A DNA stretch of 64,000 bases. It comes from a virus. The stretch is from positions 114,515 to 178,514 of IMG/VR virus record IMGVR_UViG_3300037088_000797. One strand, given 5' to 3'. Positions 31,432 through 39,350 of this stretch are shown here, piece after piece. The notes under the pieces are model-generated. The model had not been told where the DNA came from. It searched no databases and was given only the letters and a program-made list of their open reading frames with translations. The translations under genes were made by a program, and so were the position numbers. Each line of letters begins with the position of its first letter. The first letter of the stretch is position 1.

Positions 31432-33189
31432 TTATTGAATTGGCTTAATGTTGTTTTTAATTAAAATCTGTACGGCTTCTTTTTTTGTCATTCCACCCAT
31501 AACTCCAGCCATTGCATCAGGCATTCTTAATGTCTTCTTTGCAATTTGAATCTGATGCCATGTTGGTGGGTCATTTCTTTTTATGTCGTCTTCTCTTGAT
31601 TCACCAAGTTCATCTTCTTTTTTCTCTGGTTCTAATTCTCCTACTGCATGAATTTCTTTAGAATTGTTAGTTTCATCACCTTCAGGTTCAACTGTTCTTG
31701 GTTTTCTGCTTGTATCTGGTACTTCATCACCTACATTATGAGGTTTGAATCCAAGTAAAACATCTTCCATGTCTTTGTCATTACCTTCACCACCAGTAGC
31801 ATCTGCGCTTGCATTTGCCTGTGCTGAATCATCAGGGGTATCTTTGCTTGTATAATACTCTGGGTCTTCTGTAAGATGGTCAATAGTGATTTCTAAGGCA
31901 TACATCGGGTCATCAGTGTGCTCCATTTCAACTCTCATACCCATTAATATTTGTTCAGGGTCAAATTCAAGTGCTGATTTTCCTTCACCTTTGCCACCGG
32001 GTATCATTTCGCCAGCTTCTTCTTTATCTTTTGCAATCTGATCAATTTCATCACTTTCTGGTTCATGTCCCATTCCCATACCATCCATTTCTTTCCAACC
32101 TTTTGGATATAGTTCAGGATTATCTTTTTCAACCTGATTAGTATCATCACCTACTTCAACATCGTTTTCAGTACCCATTTCAGTTTCTGGATTAACATCG
32201 TTTTCGCTACCTTCAAGTCCTTGACGTTCTGCGTCCATAAATTCAGTATCGGTAACATTATCATCACCTGTCATTGGTTCTTGAGATTTTTCGTTCATAT
32301 GAAAATCACTACCAACAGCAACTTTTTCATTATCACCATAAGCACCGCTAATATCACGTTTAGCTATTTTTGCTGCTGCTCCTGCTCTTTTGTCGATTGG
32401 CATTTCCAAATCTGGTATTTCTTCATAATCATCCTCACCTTCCATATTCTCAGTTAACTTAATTGTTGTTTGTGGTTTTTTCTTTTTATGTGGCATCTGA
32501 TTTTTTGGTTTGAATTTCTTACCTAACTGATCGGGATAAAAACCAACTTCCTTTTTACCCTTTTCTTCCTCTTCTTTAACAAACTTATCCAATTCAGGTG
32601 CTTTAACTCTTATTGCAGGGTTGATTGGTTTTTCATCAGCATATGCCTTACCTGTCTGCATTTTATCAAAACTATCTTTGCCAAATGGAACTGAATCTAT
32701 TTTTCTGATTGCATCTTCATAAAGACTATCAATTGGTTCTTCATCTTCGACAGTGACATATTGTTGAATTGCATCGAATAATTCTTTTCCGTATTGTGCA
32801 TTAAATCTTCTTAATCCGCTTTCATCTAATTCAACCACTTCTTCATTTGGTGAATCAAATGTAAAATTTGTCAACATAACACCATTAACATTATATACAC
32901 CGTCTTGATCACCAGCACTTGATTGTACTTTAAATGTAAATGTTATATCATTTCCTTGTTTATCTTTGCAAACTAATTCAACATAACTTTGTTCTCCACT
33001 TCCTTGTGAATTACTCTGTTCTATCTTAAGTTCACCGCTTTTAAGTTGTTCGAATGCCATATTAAGTACATTCTCTGGATTTAGACTTGCTGCATCACTC
33101 ATAAATGCTTCGTTTAGTCTAACCTTAGTTACTCCCTGAAATATTTCAGCGAATCTTTCTTTACTACCAATTGGTTTATAAATTTTCAT
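31432..33189 (-). CDS. Acidic phage protein with DUF5661-like segment (585 aa)
   Basis: The N-terminal ~30 residues and a beta domain at ~50-130 precede a long, highly charged Glu/Asp/Lys-rich, low-complexity region. Near residues ~410-450 the stretch FDPEQILMGMRVEMEHTDDP, then YALEITIDHLTEDPEYY, matches the DUF5661-type motif (G-M-x-E-x-E-H-T-x-D and D-H-L-x-E-x-P-x-Y-Y). The C-terminus is a small helical domain (GGMTKKEAVQILIKNNIKP). A prohead-core or scaffold-like role is possible given the acidic composition and neighbours, but this is inference. Confidence 0.6.
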   Translation of the reverse strand: MKIYKPIGSKERFAEIFQGVTKVRLNEAFMSDAASLNPENVLNMAFEQLKSGELKIEQSNSQGSGEQSYVELVCKDKQGNDITFTFKVQSSAGDQDGVYNVNGVMLTNFTFDSPNEEVVELDESGLRRFNAQYGKELFDAIQQYVTVEDEEPIDSLYEDAIRKIDSVPFGKDSFDKMQTGKAYADEKPINPAIRVKAPELDKFVKEEEEKGKKEVGFYPDQLGKKFKPKNQMPHKKKKPQTTIKLTENMEGEDDYEEIPDLEMPIDKRAGAAAKIAKRDISGAYGDNEKVAVGSDFHMNEKSQEPMTGDDNVTDTEFMDAERQGLEGSENDVNPETEMGTENDVEVGDDTNQVEKDNPELYPKGWKEMDGMGMGHEPESDEIDQIAKDKEEAGEMIPGGKGEGKSALEFDPEQILMGMRVEMEHTDDPMYALEITIDHLTEDPEYYTSKDTPDDSAQANASADATGGEGNDKDMEDVLLGFKPHNVGDEVPDTSRKPRTVEPEGDETNNSKEIHAVGELEPEKKEDELGESREDDIKRNDPPTWHQIQIAKKTLRMPDAMAGVMGGMTKKEAVQILIKNNIKPIQ

Positions 33190-33201
33190 TGTTTTATATT
33201 A

Positions 33202-33648
33202 TTATTCAAAAATTATTGGATTTCTTTGACCGAATTCTCTCATATATACTCCAGCAAGGGCATTTGCTTCATTCTCCATGTCGCTGCCAGTATCACTTGA
33301 GTTATTACCTAAAAGTCCTTTTAAACGTTGCATATGATGTATTAACTCATGTGCTAATGTTCTTAACACGTCAGCTAAGTTACGATTTGATGCAACTACT
33401 CTTAATTCATTTGTTTCTGGAGTGTACTTACCAAAAGAATGCATACCTGCAGCTTCTTTTTCGTCATACGATATTACTATCTCTGGCATCTTATCTCCAA
33501 ATTCAAGTTTTTCTTTCATAAACTCAATGAACTGTTTAATAACCTCATTTTTCTTCTCTATTGGAAGAATCTGTTCGTTAAGATTATTAACTCTCTTCAT
33601 CATTTCAAAGAGTCGTTCTGGAGTACCGTATGAATTAAAAAATTTCAT
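33202..33648 (-). CDS. Small zinc metallopeptidase (HExxH)
   Basis: 148 aa. The active-site helix TLAHELIHHMQRLKG at ~97-111 holds H-E-x-x-H. A downstream ENEANALAGVYMREFG at ~126-141 provides the third ligand glutamate, as in gluzincin-type phage peptidases. VVISYDEKEAAGMHSFGKY-like strands precede it. No signal peptide. It lies among structural genes, so it may process a virion or core protein. It ends 12 nt before the 585-aa gene. Confidence 0.75.
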   Translation of the reverse strand: MKFFNSYGTPERLFEMMKRVNNLNEQILPIEKKNEVIKQFIEFMKEKLEFGDKMPEIVISYDEKEAAGMHSFGKYTPETNELRVVASNRNLADVLRTLAHELIHHMQRLKGLLGNNSSDTGSDMENEANALAGVYMREFGQRNPIIFE

Positions 33649-33650
33649 TA

Positions 33651-34133
33651 TTAACTTTCTGGCTCTCTACCTCTTAAATATGGTGTTTCAGAATCATTAT
33701 TTCTTTGTTGAACTGGTGTTTCTTTATTCCAAATTTCAGCAGCTTTTGTTTTAAACGTATTAAAATCAAAATATTTTTTATCTTCAATTATCGGAAATTG
33801 ACTATTAAGGTTTGAAAACATACCATTAATATTAATTAAACCAAAATTCTCAAGGTGTTGTAATTCTTCTGGACTTAACATACCATCAGAATCAGTAAAA
33901 TTATTAACAGTAGCTGCCATATCTTTTTCCGTACTTCTACTACCTACTTTAATTATTCTTGTGTTTACAAGTAATTCATCATGTAAAACTTTCCAATCAA
34001 TAGCATTAAAATCACCAATGCCCTTCGGTTGTTTTGATGCTTTACCATAATCATCATCATACCATTCTTTGAGATTGACGTTATTTACCTTTTCAAATCT
34101 TTCGAACAATATTCTTTTATTATTCTTTTCCAT
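33651..34133 (-). CDS. Hypothetical protein with EF-hand-like loop (160 aa)
   Basis: Family not recognised. Residues ~80-95 (NNFTDSDGMLSPEELQHL) resemble an EF-hand loop and exit helix, with D-x-D-G-x-L-x-x-E-E, but position 1 of the loop is Phe rather than Asp, so calcium binding is doubtful. The C-terminal ~25 aa are polar. It is one nt from the stop of the 267-aa gene and two nt from the peptidase gene, a tightly packed late unit. Confidence 0.55.
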   Translation of the reverse strand: MEKNNKRILFERFEKVNNVNLKEWYDDDYGKASKQPKGIGDFNAIDWKVLHDELLVNTRIIKVGSRSTEKDMAATVNNFTDSDGMLSPEELQHLENFGLININGMFSNLNSQFPIIEDKKYFDFNTFKTKAAEIWNKETPVQQRNNDSETPYLRGREPES

Positions 34134-34134
34134 G

Positions 34135-34932
34135 TTAATTTATCTCATTAAAACTATTTTGTACGTCAATTTTAGATTTTTGTGGCAGATCGTCAAAATC
34201 GGCAACGAATGAACCATCTGGCAATTCATTAATACCTCTTTCATGTTGTTTTTCTCTTTCATCTGTAAACCAATTACCTTTCCAAAAATCATTCAAGTTA
34301 AAATAAAAGGGATAACTTACGTTTTTCTTGCTCATAAGTTTCTCTGTATTACTTGGTTCACGAACTTCTTCAACGTCTGCTTTCATTGCTTTTGATTCGG
34401 CATTCAATGCTTCAACGGTTGCGTTAAGACTTGCCAATTGATCATGAATGCTTTTCATTGCTTCGATATTACTTTTAATAATATCATTTTGAAGATGATC
34501 TACTTCTTGTGCTGGGTCAGGAGCACCTATACCCATTTCATCACCCATTGGGTTTACTGGCATACCACCTTCTGGTGGAAGTTGCTCATTACCGCCTGTT
34601 TTATCAAATGCAGGTACTGGAGCATCGACTGGTGCACCTGCTTGTGGCACATCCGTATTTTGTGGTTGATCATTCGAAGGCGCAGGAGGTTCTTGTCCTT
34701 CTGGCTTTGGCGCATCTTCTTGATCTCCAGCTTCTCTCATACTTAATCCCTGACCCGTAGGCATTGGCTGACCATCCTGTGTCATATAATTATTATCAGG
34801 AACTTTGTCAAATTCCTCATTGTCACCAACTAACGGACGATATTTTGGGGATTCGTTGATCTTATAACCAAAACGATATTTAATCTTCCTAAGATGCTCT
34901 TCTGAAAGATTATTTTTTTTGTCATTTTCCAT
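34135..34932 (-). CDS. Proline-rich, coiled-coil phage structural-type protein (265 aa)
   Basis: The start is taken at ATG 34932 (MENDKKNN); the longer frame begins with TTG and is rejected. Residues ~60-135 are Pro/Gly/Gln-rich and disordered (GQEPPAPSNDQPQN). Residues ~145-200 form a heptad-like coiled coil (DHLQNDIIKSNIEAMKSIHD, then LASLNATVEALNAESKAM). The C-terminal ~60 aa contain the aromatic segment SYPFYFNLNDFWKGNWF. Unknown family; a neck or head-linker role is plausible from its neighbours. Confidence 0.6.
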   Translation of the reverse strand: MENDKKNNLSEEHLRKIKYRFGYKINESPKYRPLVGDNEEFDKVPDNNYMTQDGQPMPTGQGLSMREAGDQEDAPKPEGQEPPAPSNDQPQNTDVPQAGAPVDAPVPAFDKTGGNEQLPPEGGMPVNPMGDEMGIGAPDPAQEVDHLQNDIIKSNIEAMKSIHDQLASLNATVEALNAESKAMKADVEEVREPSNTEKLMSKKNVSYPFYFNLNDFWKGNWFTDEREKQHERGINELPDGSFVADFDDLPQKSKIDVQNSFNEIN

Positions 34933-34945
34933 TGTCAAATGAATA

Positions 34946-35134
34946 TTAATATACTTCTCTTAATAATTGTTTACCGTCTTTAGTAACAAAAATTTTGTCA
35001 ACACGTTCAATCAAGCCTTCACGTTCATCAAGAATGACCTTCTTAGCATTAACATTATCTTCTGAAGGGTTTACTTCCTCTGTCTGAGGAACAGTAACAA
35101 AGTTATCAAGTGCTTTTTCTACTTTATTTTCCAT
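34946..35134 (-). CDS. Small acidic protein (62 aa)
   Basis: First gene of the late unit, 20 nt after GTATTTATA. It reads MENKVEKALDNFVTVPQTEE, later VILDEREGLIERVDKIFVTK. No family recognised. The start is an ATG, and it is followed 13 nt later by the 265-aa protein. Confidence 0.55.
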   Translation of the reverse strand: MENKVEKALDNFVTVPQTEEVNPSEDNVNAKKVILDEREGLIERVDKIFVTKDGKQLLREVY

Positions 35135-35153
35135 AGTACTTATAATTATTTAC

Positions 35154-35162
35154 TATAAATAC
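35154..35162 (-). promoter_or_regulatory. Late-promoter-like motif GTATTTATA
   Basis: 20 nt upstream of the 62-aa gene, at the head of the 35.1-31.4 kb unit. Confidence 0.55.
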
Positions 35163-35172
35163 TATGTTGTAT

Positions 35173-35811
35173 TCAATTTGACAAAATAACTATTAGATAT
35201 CTTTTAAGGTAGGTAAAATTAGGAAGTATTTTGTAATGTGAGAGATAAATATCACCTTGTAGGTCTTGATATGCTACTTTTTTTATTCGTACAGAAATTC
35301 TATCAAGTATTTCCTGAATATTAAACTTAAAAAAGTCATACATTTTTAAATTTAATCCAATAATATTTTTTTCGTGAAGAAGATATACCATTTCATTTTT
35401 CAAATTATATATAGTATCGATTTCTTTTGGTAATGCATCCATTAGGTCATCAATGGTAACAATTTGAAAAAATACAGGGTCTAAGTTAATATATGTATAC
35501 TTTGGCTGGAAATAAAACTGTGGAACTAATTTTATAAATGATTCAATGCCTTTAACATGCGATGTTTTGCTTTCTTCAAAACTACACTCCCAATATAATT
35601 CATTGCCAATTATTTTCTTATGAAGAATGTTAGCATTCTGTACAATCTCATTGTTGGGATTACATGCTTTCATGAAAGACCAACCAACATATAATGTCGG
35701 TAAAGTCTTATCAACTGTGTCATATTCAGTCGGTGCATTAATGTAGTTAACGTAATCAACCTGAGTGTGATTTACTAATTCTTTTTCATAAATAATGTTA
35801 GCAAGTTTCAT
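35173..35811 (-). CDS. Hypothetical protein at the 3' end of the glycan operon (212 aa)
   Basis: Not recognised. Aromatic-rich and acidic, with TLYVGWSFMKAC at ~38-49, NELYWECSFEESKTSHVKG at ~70-88 and KYTYINLDPVFFQIVTIDDL at ~104-123. No membrane segment. Its ATG overlaps the end of the HldD-like gene by 14 nt, so it is translationally linked to the sugar genes, although it shows no sugar-enzyme motif. Confidence 0.55.
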   Translation of the reverse strand: MKLANIIYEKELVNHTQVDYVNYINAPTEYDTVDKTLPTLYVGWSFMKACNPNNEIVQNANILHKKIIGNELYWECSFEESKTSHVKGIESFIKLVPQFYFQPKYTYINLDPVFFQIVTIDDLMDALPKEIDTIYNLKNEMVYLLHEKNIIGLNLKMYDFFKFNIQEILDRISVRIKKVAYQDLQGDIYLSHYKILPNFTYLKRYLIVILSN

Positions 35812-36709
35812 TTTTCAGTTTATTTATATATTTCTGAATACCATCTTCTAATTCATGAAACATTGCAGTATATCCTGCAGTATATCTTAATTTATTTGTC
35901 TTTGCTTCAGTAAAATACTGATACTTATTTCTGATTTTAATTGGGGTGTCAATATACGTAATATTTTCTCTTTCTCCAAGACTTTTAAAAACTGCTTTAC
36001 CAAGGTCATCAAATGTACGTGCTTTTCCCGTACCAACATTATATAGTCCGTTAAGTGGTTTCTCGATAGCCATGAATATGCATACGTCCACCACATCATC
36101 AACATAAATAAAATCTCTTAATTGTTCACCGTCTTTATAATCTGGACGATGTGACTTAAATAATTTAAGTCTTCGTGTTTCTTTTATCTGATTAAAAGCA
36201 TGAAAAGCAACTGAAGCCATTTTGCCTTTATGTGCTTCTCCGTAACCATAAACGTTAAAAAATTTTAATCCGTACCAATATTTGGGTTGATGTTCTTGTA
36301 CTTCTGCCCATACATCGAATTGTTGTTTTGACCAACCATAAGGATTAAGTGGCTGTAATTTAATTATATCTTTTTCGTCATCAAATCCTTGTTCGCCATC
36401 ACCATATGTTGCTGCAGAACTTGCATAAACCAACGGTATGTTGAATCCGAAACATAAATTCCAAATAAATATAGTTGAATTAACATTATATTCATCAAAT
36501 TTATTTCTGTCCATTTCCATTGTATCAGTAATTGCACCTAAATGATAGATACAGTCAATTTCATGTGCATGTACTAATAACCAATTATAAATTGAATCCA
36601 AAGATTCTGTTTTAGTATCGAGACTAACAACACCAATATTACCCCTTCTTTGCAATTCTGCAATAAGATTTTTACCAATAAATCCTTCACCACCAGTTAC
36701 TACTATCAT
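35798..36709 (-). CDS. hldD: ADP-L-glycero-D-manno-heptose 6-epimerase-like (extended SDR)
   Basis: 303 aa. NAD(P)-binding GGEGFIGKNL at 6-15, YASSAATYGDG at ~95-105 (catalytic Ser), NPYGWSKQQFD (YxxxK). The HldD-specific stretch FNVYGYGEAHKGKMASVAFH, then NQI and LFKSHRPD, and REFIYV-like DFIYVDDVVDV, follow the E. coli enzyme almost motif by motif. The reaction in the family is C6'' epimerization of ADP-D-heptose to ADP-L-heptose. The upstream genes supply the kinase, phosphatase-type and nucleotidyltransferase steps. It starts within an ATGA overlap with the adenylyltransferase gene. Confidence 0.85.
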   Translation of the reverse strand: MIVVTGGEGFIGKNLIAELQRRGNIGVVSLDTKTESLDSIYNWLLVHAHEIDCIYHLGAITDTMEMDRNKFDEYNVNSTIFIWNLCFGFNIPLVYASSAATYGDGEQGFDDEKDIIKLQPLNPYGWSKQQFDVWAEVQEHQPKYWYGLKFFNVYGYGEAHKGKMASVAFHAFNQIKETRRLKLFKSHRPDYKDGEQLRDFIYVDDVVDVCIFMAIEKPLNGLYNVGTGKARTFDDLGKAVFKSLGERENITYIDTPIKIRNKYQYFTEAKTNKLRYTAGYTAMFHELEDGIQKYINKLKNETC

Positions 36710-37251
36710 AGCATTAATTTTTTTATATTACTTACTGCAAAGTTATTCATATTTATTGAGACACTATCACTCTCATCTTTAAACTTTTCCCATATTTTTT
36801 CAAATACTTCAAGTTTTGCTTCTTTTTTAATCTTTTCAATTACATTTGTTGATGATCTGCTGTCTACTTCGTAATACACTACTCCGTATCTTGAATTTTC
36901 GTGACCGATTACCTCTCTGTTCTTATATTGATCGCCAACAATCATATAATCAATATTCAATTCTTTAACCAAGTTTCTTAATTCATCATCCGTGTTGAAT
37001 ATAAATACTTTATCAACCATTCTTAAATTGCGCATTATTGTTATCCTTGTGTTAATGTCGTTTATTGGTCGCTTATCTCCCTTCAATTGCTTAACTCTTT
37101 CATCACTGTCAAGTCCAACAAATAACGTATTGTGACAAATAACGGGTGATGAAAACAACAACAATTCTGAATTATAAAACTTTGCATAAGTTAATAATTC
37201 AATGTGTCCTGTATGTAAGATGTCAAAACATCCGTTTGTCCAAATATTCAT
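36706..37251 (-). CDS. Heptose-1-phosphate adenylyltransferase-like (HldE C-terminal domain)
   Basis: 181 aa. The nucleotidyltransferase signature TNGCFDILHTGHIELL at 4-19 contains the HxGH motif. It is followed by the HldE-typical VKQLKGDKRPINDINTRITI at ~53-72, VDKVFIFNTDDELRNLV, YMIVGDQYKN and a terminal S-S/T-T-N-V-I-E-K-I helix. The family transfers AMP from ATP to D-glycero-D-manno-heptose 1-phosphate. In bacteria this domain is fused to the kinase; here it is a separate gene. Its stop overlaps hldD and its start overlaps the HAD gene's stop, both as ATGA. Confidence 0.82.
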   Translation of the reverse strand: MNIWTNGCFDILHTGHIELLTYAKFYNSELLLFSSPVICHNTLFVGLDSDERVKQLKGDKRPINDINTRITIMRNLRMVDKVFIFNTDDELRNLVKELNIDYMIVGDQYKNREVIGHENSRYGVVYYEVDSRSSTNVIEKIKKEAKLEVFEKIWEKFKDESDSVSINMNNFAVSNIKKLML

Positions 37252-37535
37252 ATTTCCTCAATTCTTTTACTTTTGTCATCAATTAATAAATCCCACGCTG
37301 GCTTTTGTCTCATAACAACATCATGATATTTACAACCCCAATCTGTAAGTTGCATTGCGGTTAATTCAGTCCAGTTTCTACCAGTATTTTGTCCTCTGGC
37401 AGACCAGTAAATGATTATATTCCCTTCATCATAAAGTTTATTGATCTTAGCAATAGCTTCATAATCTGGTTTTGAATTGTCGTAACCACCTTCTGTATGG
37501 CAAATCGTGCCATCTATATCTACATAAATTAACAT
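37248..37535 (-). CDS. Small HAD-type phosphatase
   Basis: 95 aa. MLIYVDIDGTICHTEGGYD at 1-19 is the DxDGT nucleophile motif, IIYWSARGQNTGRNWT at ~40-55 gives motif II, and LLIDDKSKR at ~83-91 the acidic motif. It resembles short LPS/capsule biosynthesis HAD proteins. Its place between kinase and adenylyltransferase genes suggests it removes the 7-phosphate of heptose 1,7-bisphosphate (the GmhB step), but GmhB is about twice as long, so this is inference. Confidence 0.68.
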   Translation of the reverse strand: MLIYVDIDGTICHTEGGYDNSKPDYEAIAKINKLYDEGNIIIYWSARGQNTGRNWTELTAMQLTDWGCKYHDVVMRQKPAWDLLIDDKSKRIEEI

Positions 37536-37911
37536 TATTTCTGACTATCTCCTTTTTCAATTCTATAACTATCATCATCATTATGTGGTGTACTTGCTTC
37601 AAATATTTCGCCCTCTACAAGTGCTGTAAGTTGATGTGGTGTATTTTTTTCAACATGAACAATATCGCCCTCTACAAGATTTACATGCTGTCTTGCAGCA
37701 ATTCTTGTGTCAATTGTTATTAATTCAAACATGCCTTTATTAACATACCAAGTTTCAGTTTTTTTGAATGAAAATGCATACTGAATTTTCCACCTTTTCT
37801 GAAACACAATAATTTTCCGCAATAATCTTCTCCATTATGAATGATAATTTCTTCACCCCATGCTTTTGGCACGTGTATTTTTTTATTGCTTACATGAGTA
37901 ACGTCTATCAT
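37535..37911 (-). CDS. Cupin sugar-isomerase-like protein, interrupted by -1 frameshift
   Basis: ATG at 37911, one nt after the kinase stop. The first frame gives VPKAWGEEIIIHNGEDYCGK, then FRKGGKFSMHFHSKK and a short wrong tail. Shifting -1 at the run of seven A residues (TCA AAA AAA, near 37763-37769) continues in the second frame with TETWYVNKGMFEL, ...LVEGDIVHVEKNTPHQLTAL. Together they make a normal ~125-aa cupin of the mannose-6-phosphate isomerase type 2 kind with H-F-H and T-P-H-Q metal residues. It may be programmed frameshifting on A_AAA_AAA, a true mutation or a sequencing indel. Each half alone would lack ligands. Confidence 0.7.
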
Positions 37912-37912
37912 A

Positions 37913-38695
37913 TTATTCAATTTTATATCTATCAACAATAGCCACACCTTTTTGTGTAACTGCCCATGCAGCACACTTATTGGCAAATATTATTGCATCA
38001 TCAATATTATTCTTTTCTAAATATCCTGCAACAAGTCCAGCAAGAAATGTATCTCCTGCGCCCGTGAGATCACGTACAGGGTGCTCATTAACATTAGGAT
38101 AATGCTCTATTTTACGTTCATCATTATCAACATAATACCTTGCTGCACCATCAGCACCTAATGTTACTATTGTATCGTTTGGATGCTGAAGCATTAAATA
38201 ATCCATATTCAGATTAAATTCCTTTTTATTAATCTTAATGTACTTAATATCCTTCGCCCATGAACCAATTTTTTTCTTGGTGTCCATAAAGGTCAACGGA
38301 CTATTAACTGCAATATGTATTATCATTTCTTCAGTTAAATATCCTTTACCATAATCGCTGATAACAACTGCTTGATAACTACTGTAATCAACTGCCATTA
38401 ATTTATCATACATGTTTGGTGAAAGAAAAATCATATCATTTTCATCAATTCTTAATAACATTTGATTACTGACTTCATCAATATATCTTGTTTTTGAAAT
38501 ACCACTATATGTAAGAATGTCACATTCAACGCCTAATCCAACAAGATTATTGTAAACATTTACTGCCATACCACCATTATCTTTACTGTTTGTTGGTTTA
38601 AATACTGGAACTGGTGCTTCGGGACTTAACCTTTCGCACTTTCCATATTGAAACACGTCTTTACAACCGTCACCAATTACTAATACTTTTTTCAT
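37913..38695 (-). CDS. PfkB-family kinase, HldE N-terminal domain-like
   Basis: The ATG at 38695 (260 aa) is chosen because the longer frame starts inside the preceding methyltransferase gene. KKVLVIGDGCKDVFQYGKCE at 2-21, PEAPVPVF, then DNGGMAVNVYNNLVGLGV at ~39-56 fit the RfaE/HldE kinase pattern. DLTGAGDTFLAGLVAG at ~209-224 is the PfkB signature with catalytic GAGD. The family phosphorylates D-glycero-D-manno-heptose 7-phosphate at O1. It is shorter than the ~320-residue E. coli domain. It lies two genes upstream of the phosphatase and adenylyltransferase. Confidence 0.82.
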   Translation of the reverse strand: MKKVLVIGDGCKDVFQYGKCERLSPEAPVPVFKPTNSKDNGGMAVNVYNNLVGLGVECDILTYSGISKTRYIDEVSNQMLLRIDENDMIFLSPNMYDKLMAVDYSSYQAVVISDYGKGYLTEEMIIHIAVNSPLTFMDTKKKIGSWAKDIKYIKINKKEFNLNMDYLMLQHPNDTIVTLGADGAARYYVDNDERKIEHYPNVNEHPVRDLTGAGDTFLAGLVAGYLEKNNIDDAIIFANKCAAWAVTQKGVAIVDRYKIE

Positions 38696-38696
38696 T

Positions 38697-39350
38697 TTAA
38701 TTCTTTTTATGCACAAAATAATGTAATATGTTTGAAAAGCTATTAATCTGTTCATAACCTAACTCTTTCATGTACGGTGAAATTATTTTAAGGTCTGAAG
38801 CAGTATTTGCATTACACTCTAACATAATTTCTGGAAAATCTCTTTTAATTAAATTATCTGCACCTTTTAATACTTTTAATTCATGTCCTTCAACATCTAT
38901 TTTTATAAAATCAATCTTGGGTAATTCATAATCATCAATTTTACTGGTAATTAATTCGCCACTTCCTTCAATAACTTTACTTCCACCCATATTTTCACTA
39001 ACATCTTGACTTTTAAAATTATAATGACCATCAGATAATGCGGTATGATATATCATCAATTTATCGTCACCAAGATCATTAATTTTTTTGTTTTCTTCTA
39101 ATAATGCGAAATTCTTTTGATTTGCTTCAAATGCATATACCTTATCAAATATAAATTTTGAAAAATATACTGCGTGATTACCAATATTTGCACCAATATC
39201 TAATACTGTGCCACCACTAAATCTGGTTTTAATATACTCTAATACAAACTGTTCGTAAAAGTTCTTTCCTTTAAGTATACTACTAATATAATCGCTTGAA
39301 TATATTGAAAACTTAACAATTTTATCATTATATTTAAATTCCGTTATCAT
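38697..39350 (-). CDS. FkbM-family SAM-dependent methyltransferase
   Basis: 217 aa. SAM-binding GTVLDIGANIGNHAVYFSKF at ~48-67 (motif I), VYAFEANQKNFALLEENK (motif II), and PKIDFIKIDVEGHELKVLKG at ~145-164, the FkbM hallmark D-V-E-G-x-E. The family O-methylates sugars or polyketides. It starts within the ATGA overlap with the WecB-like gene's stop, so it is coupled to the sugar genes and probably caps or decorates the glycan. Confidence 0.85.
   Translation of the reverse strand: MITEFKYNDKIVKFSIYSSDYISSILKGKNFYEQFVLEYIKTRFSGGTVLDIGANIGNHAVYFSKFIFDKVYAFEANQKNFALLEENKKINDLGDDKLMIYHTALSDGHYNFKSQDVSENMGGSKVIEGSGELITSKIDDYELPKIDFIKIDVEGHELKVLKGADNLIKRDFPEIMLECNANTASDLKIISPYMKELGYEQINSFSNILHYFVHKKN

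Noticed and set aside
37720-37986. Start of the cupin upstream of 37911
   Set aside because: The longer frame lies inside the kinase coding sequence; the ATG at 37911 follows the kinase stop by one base.
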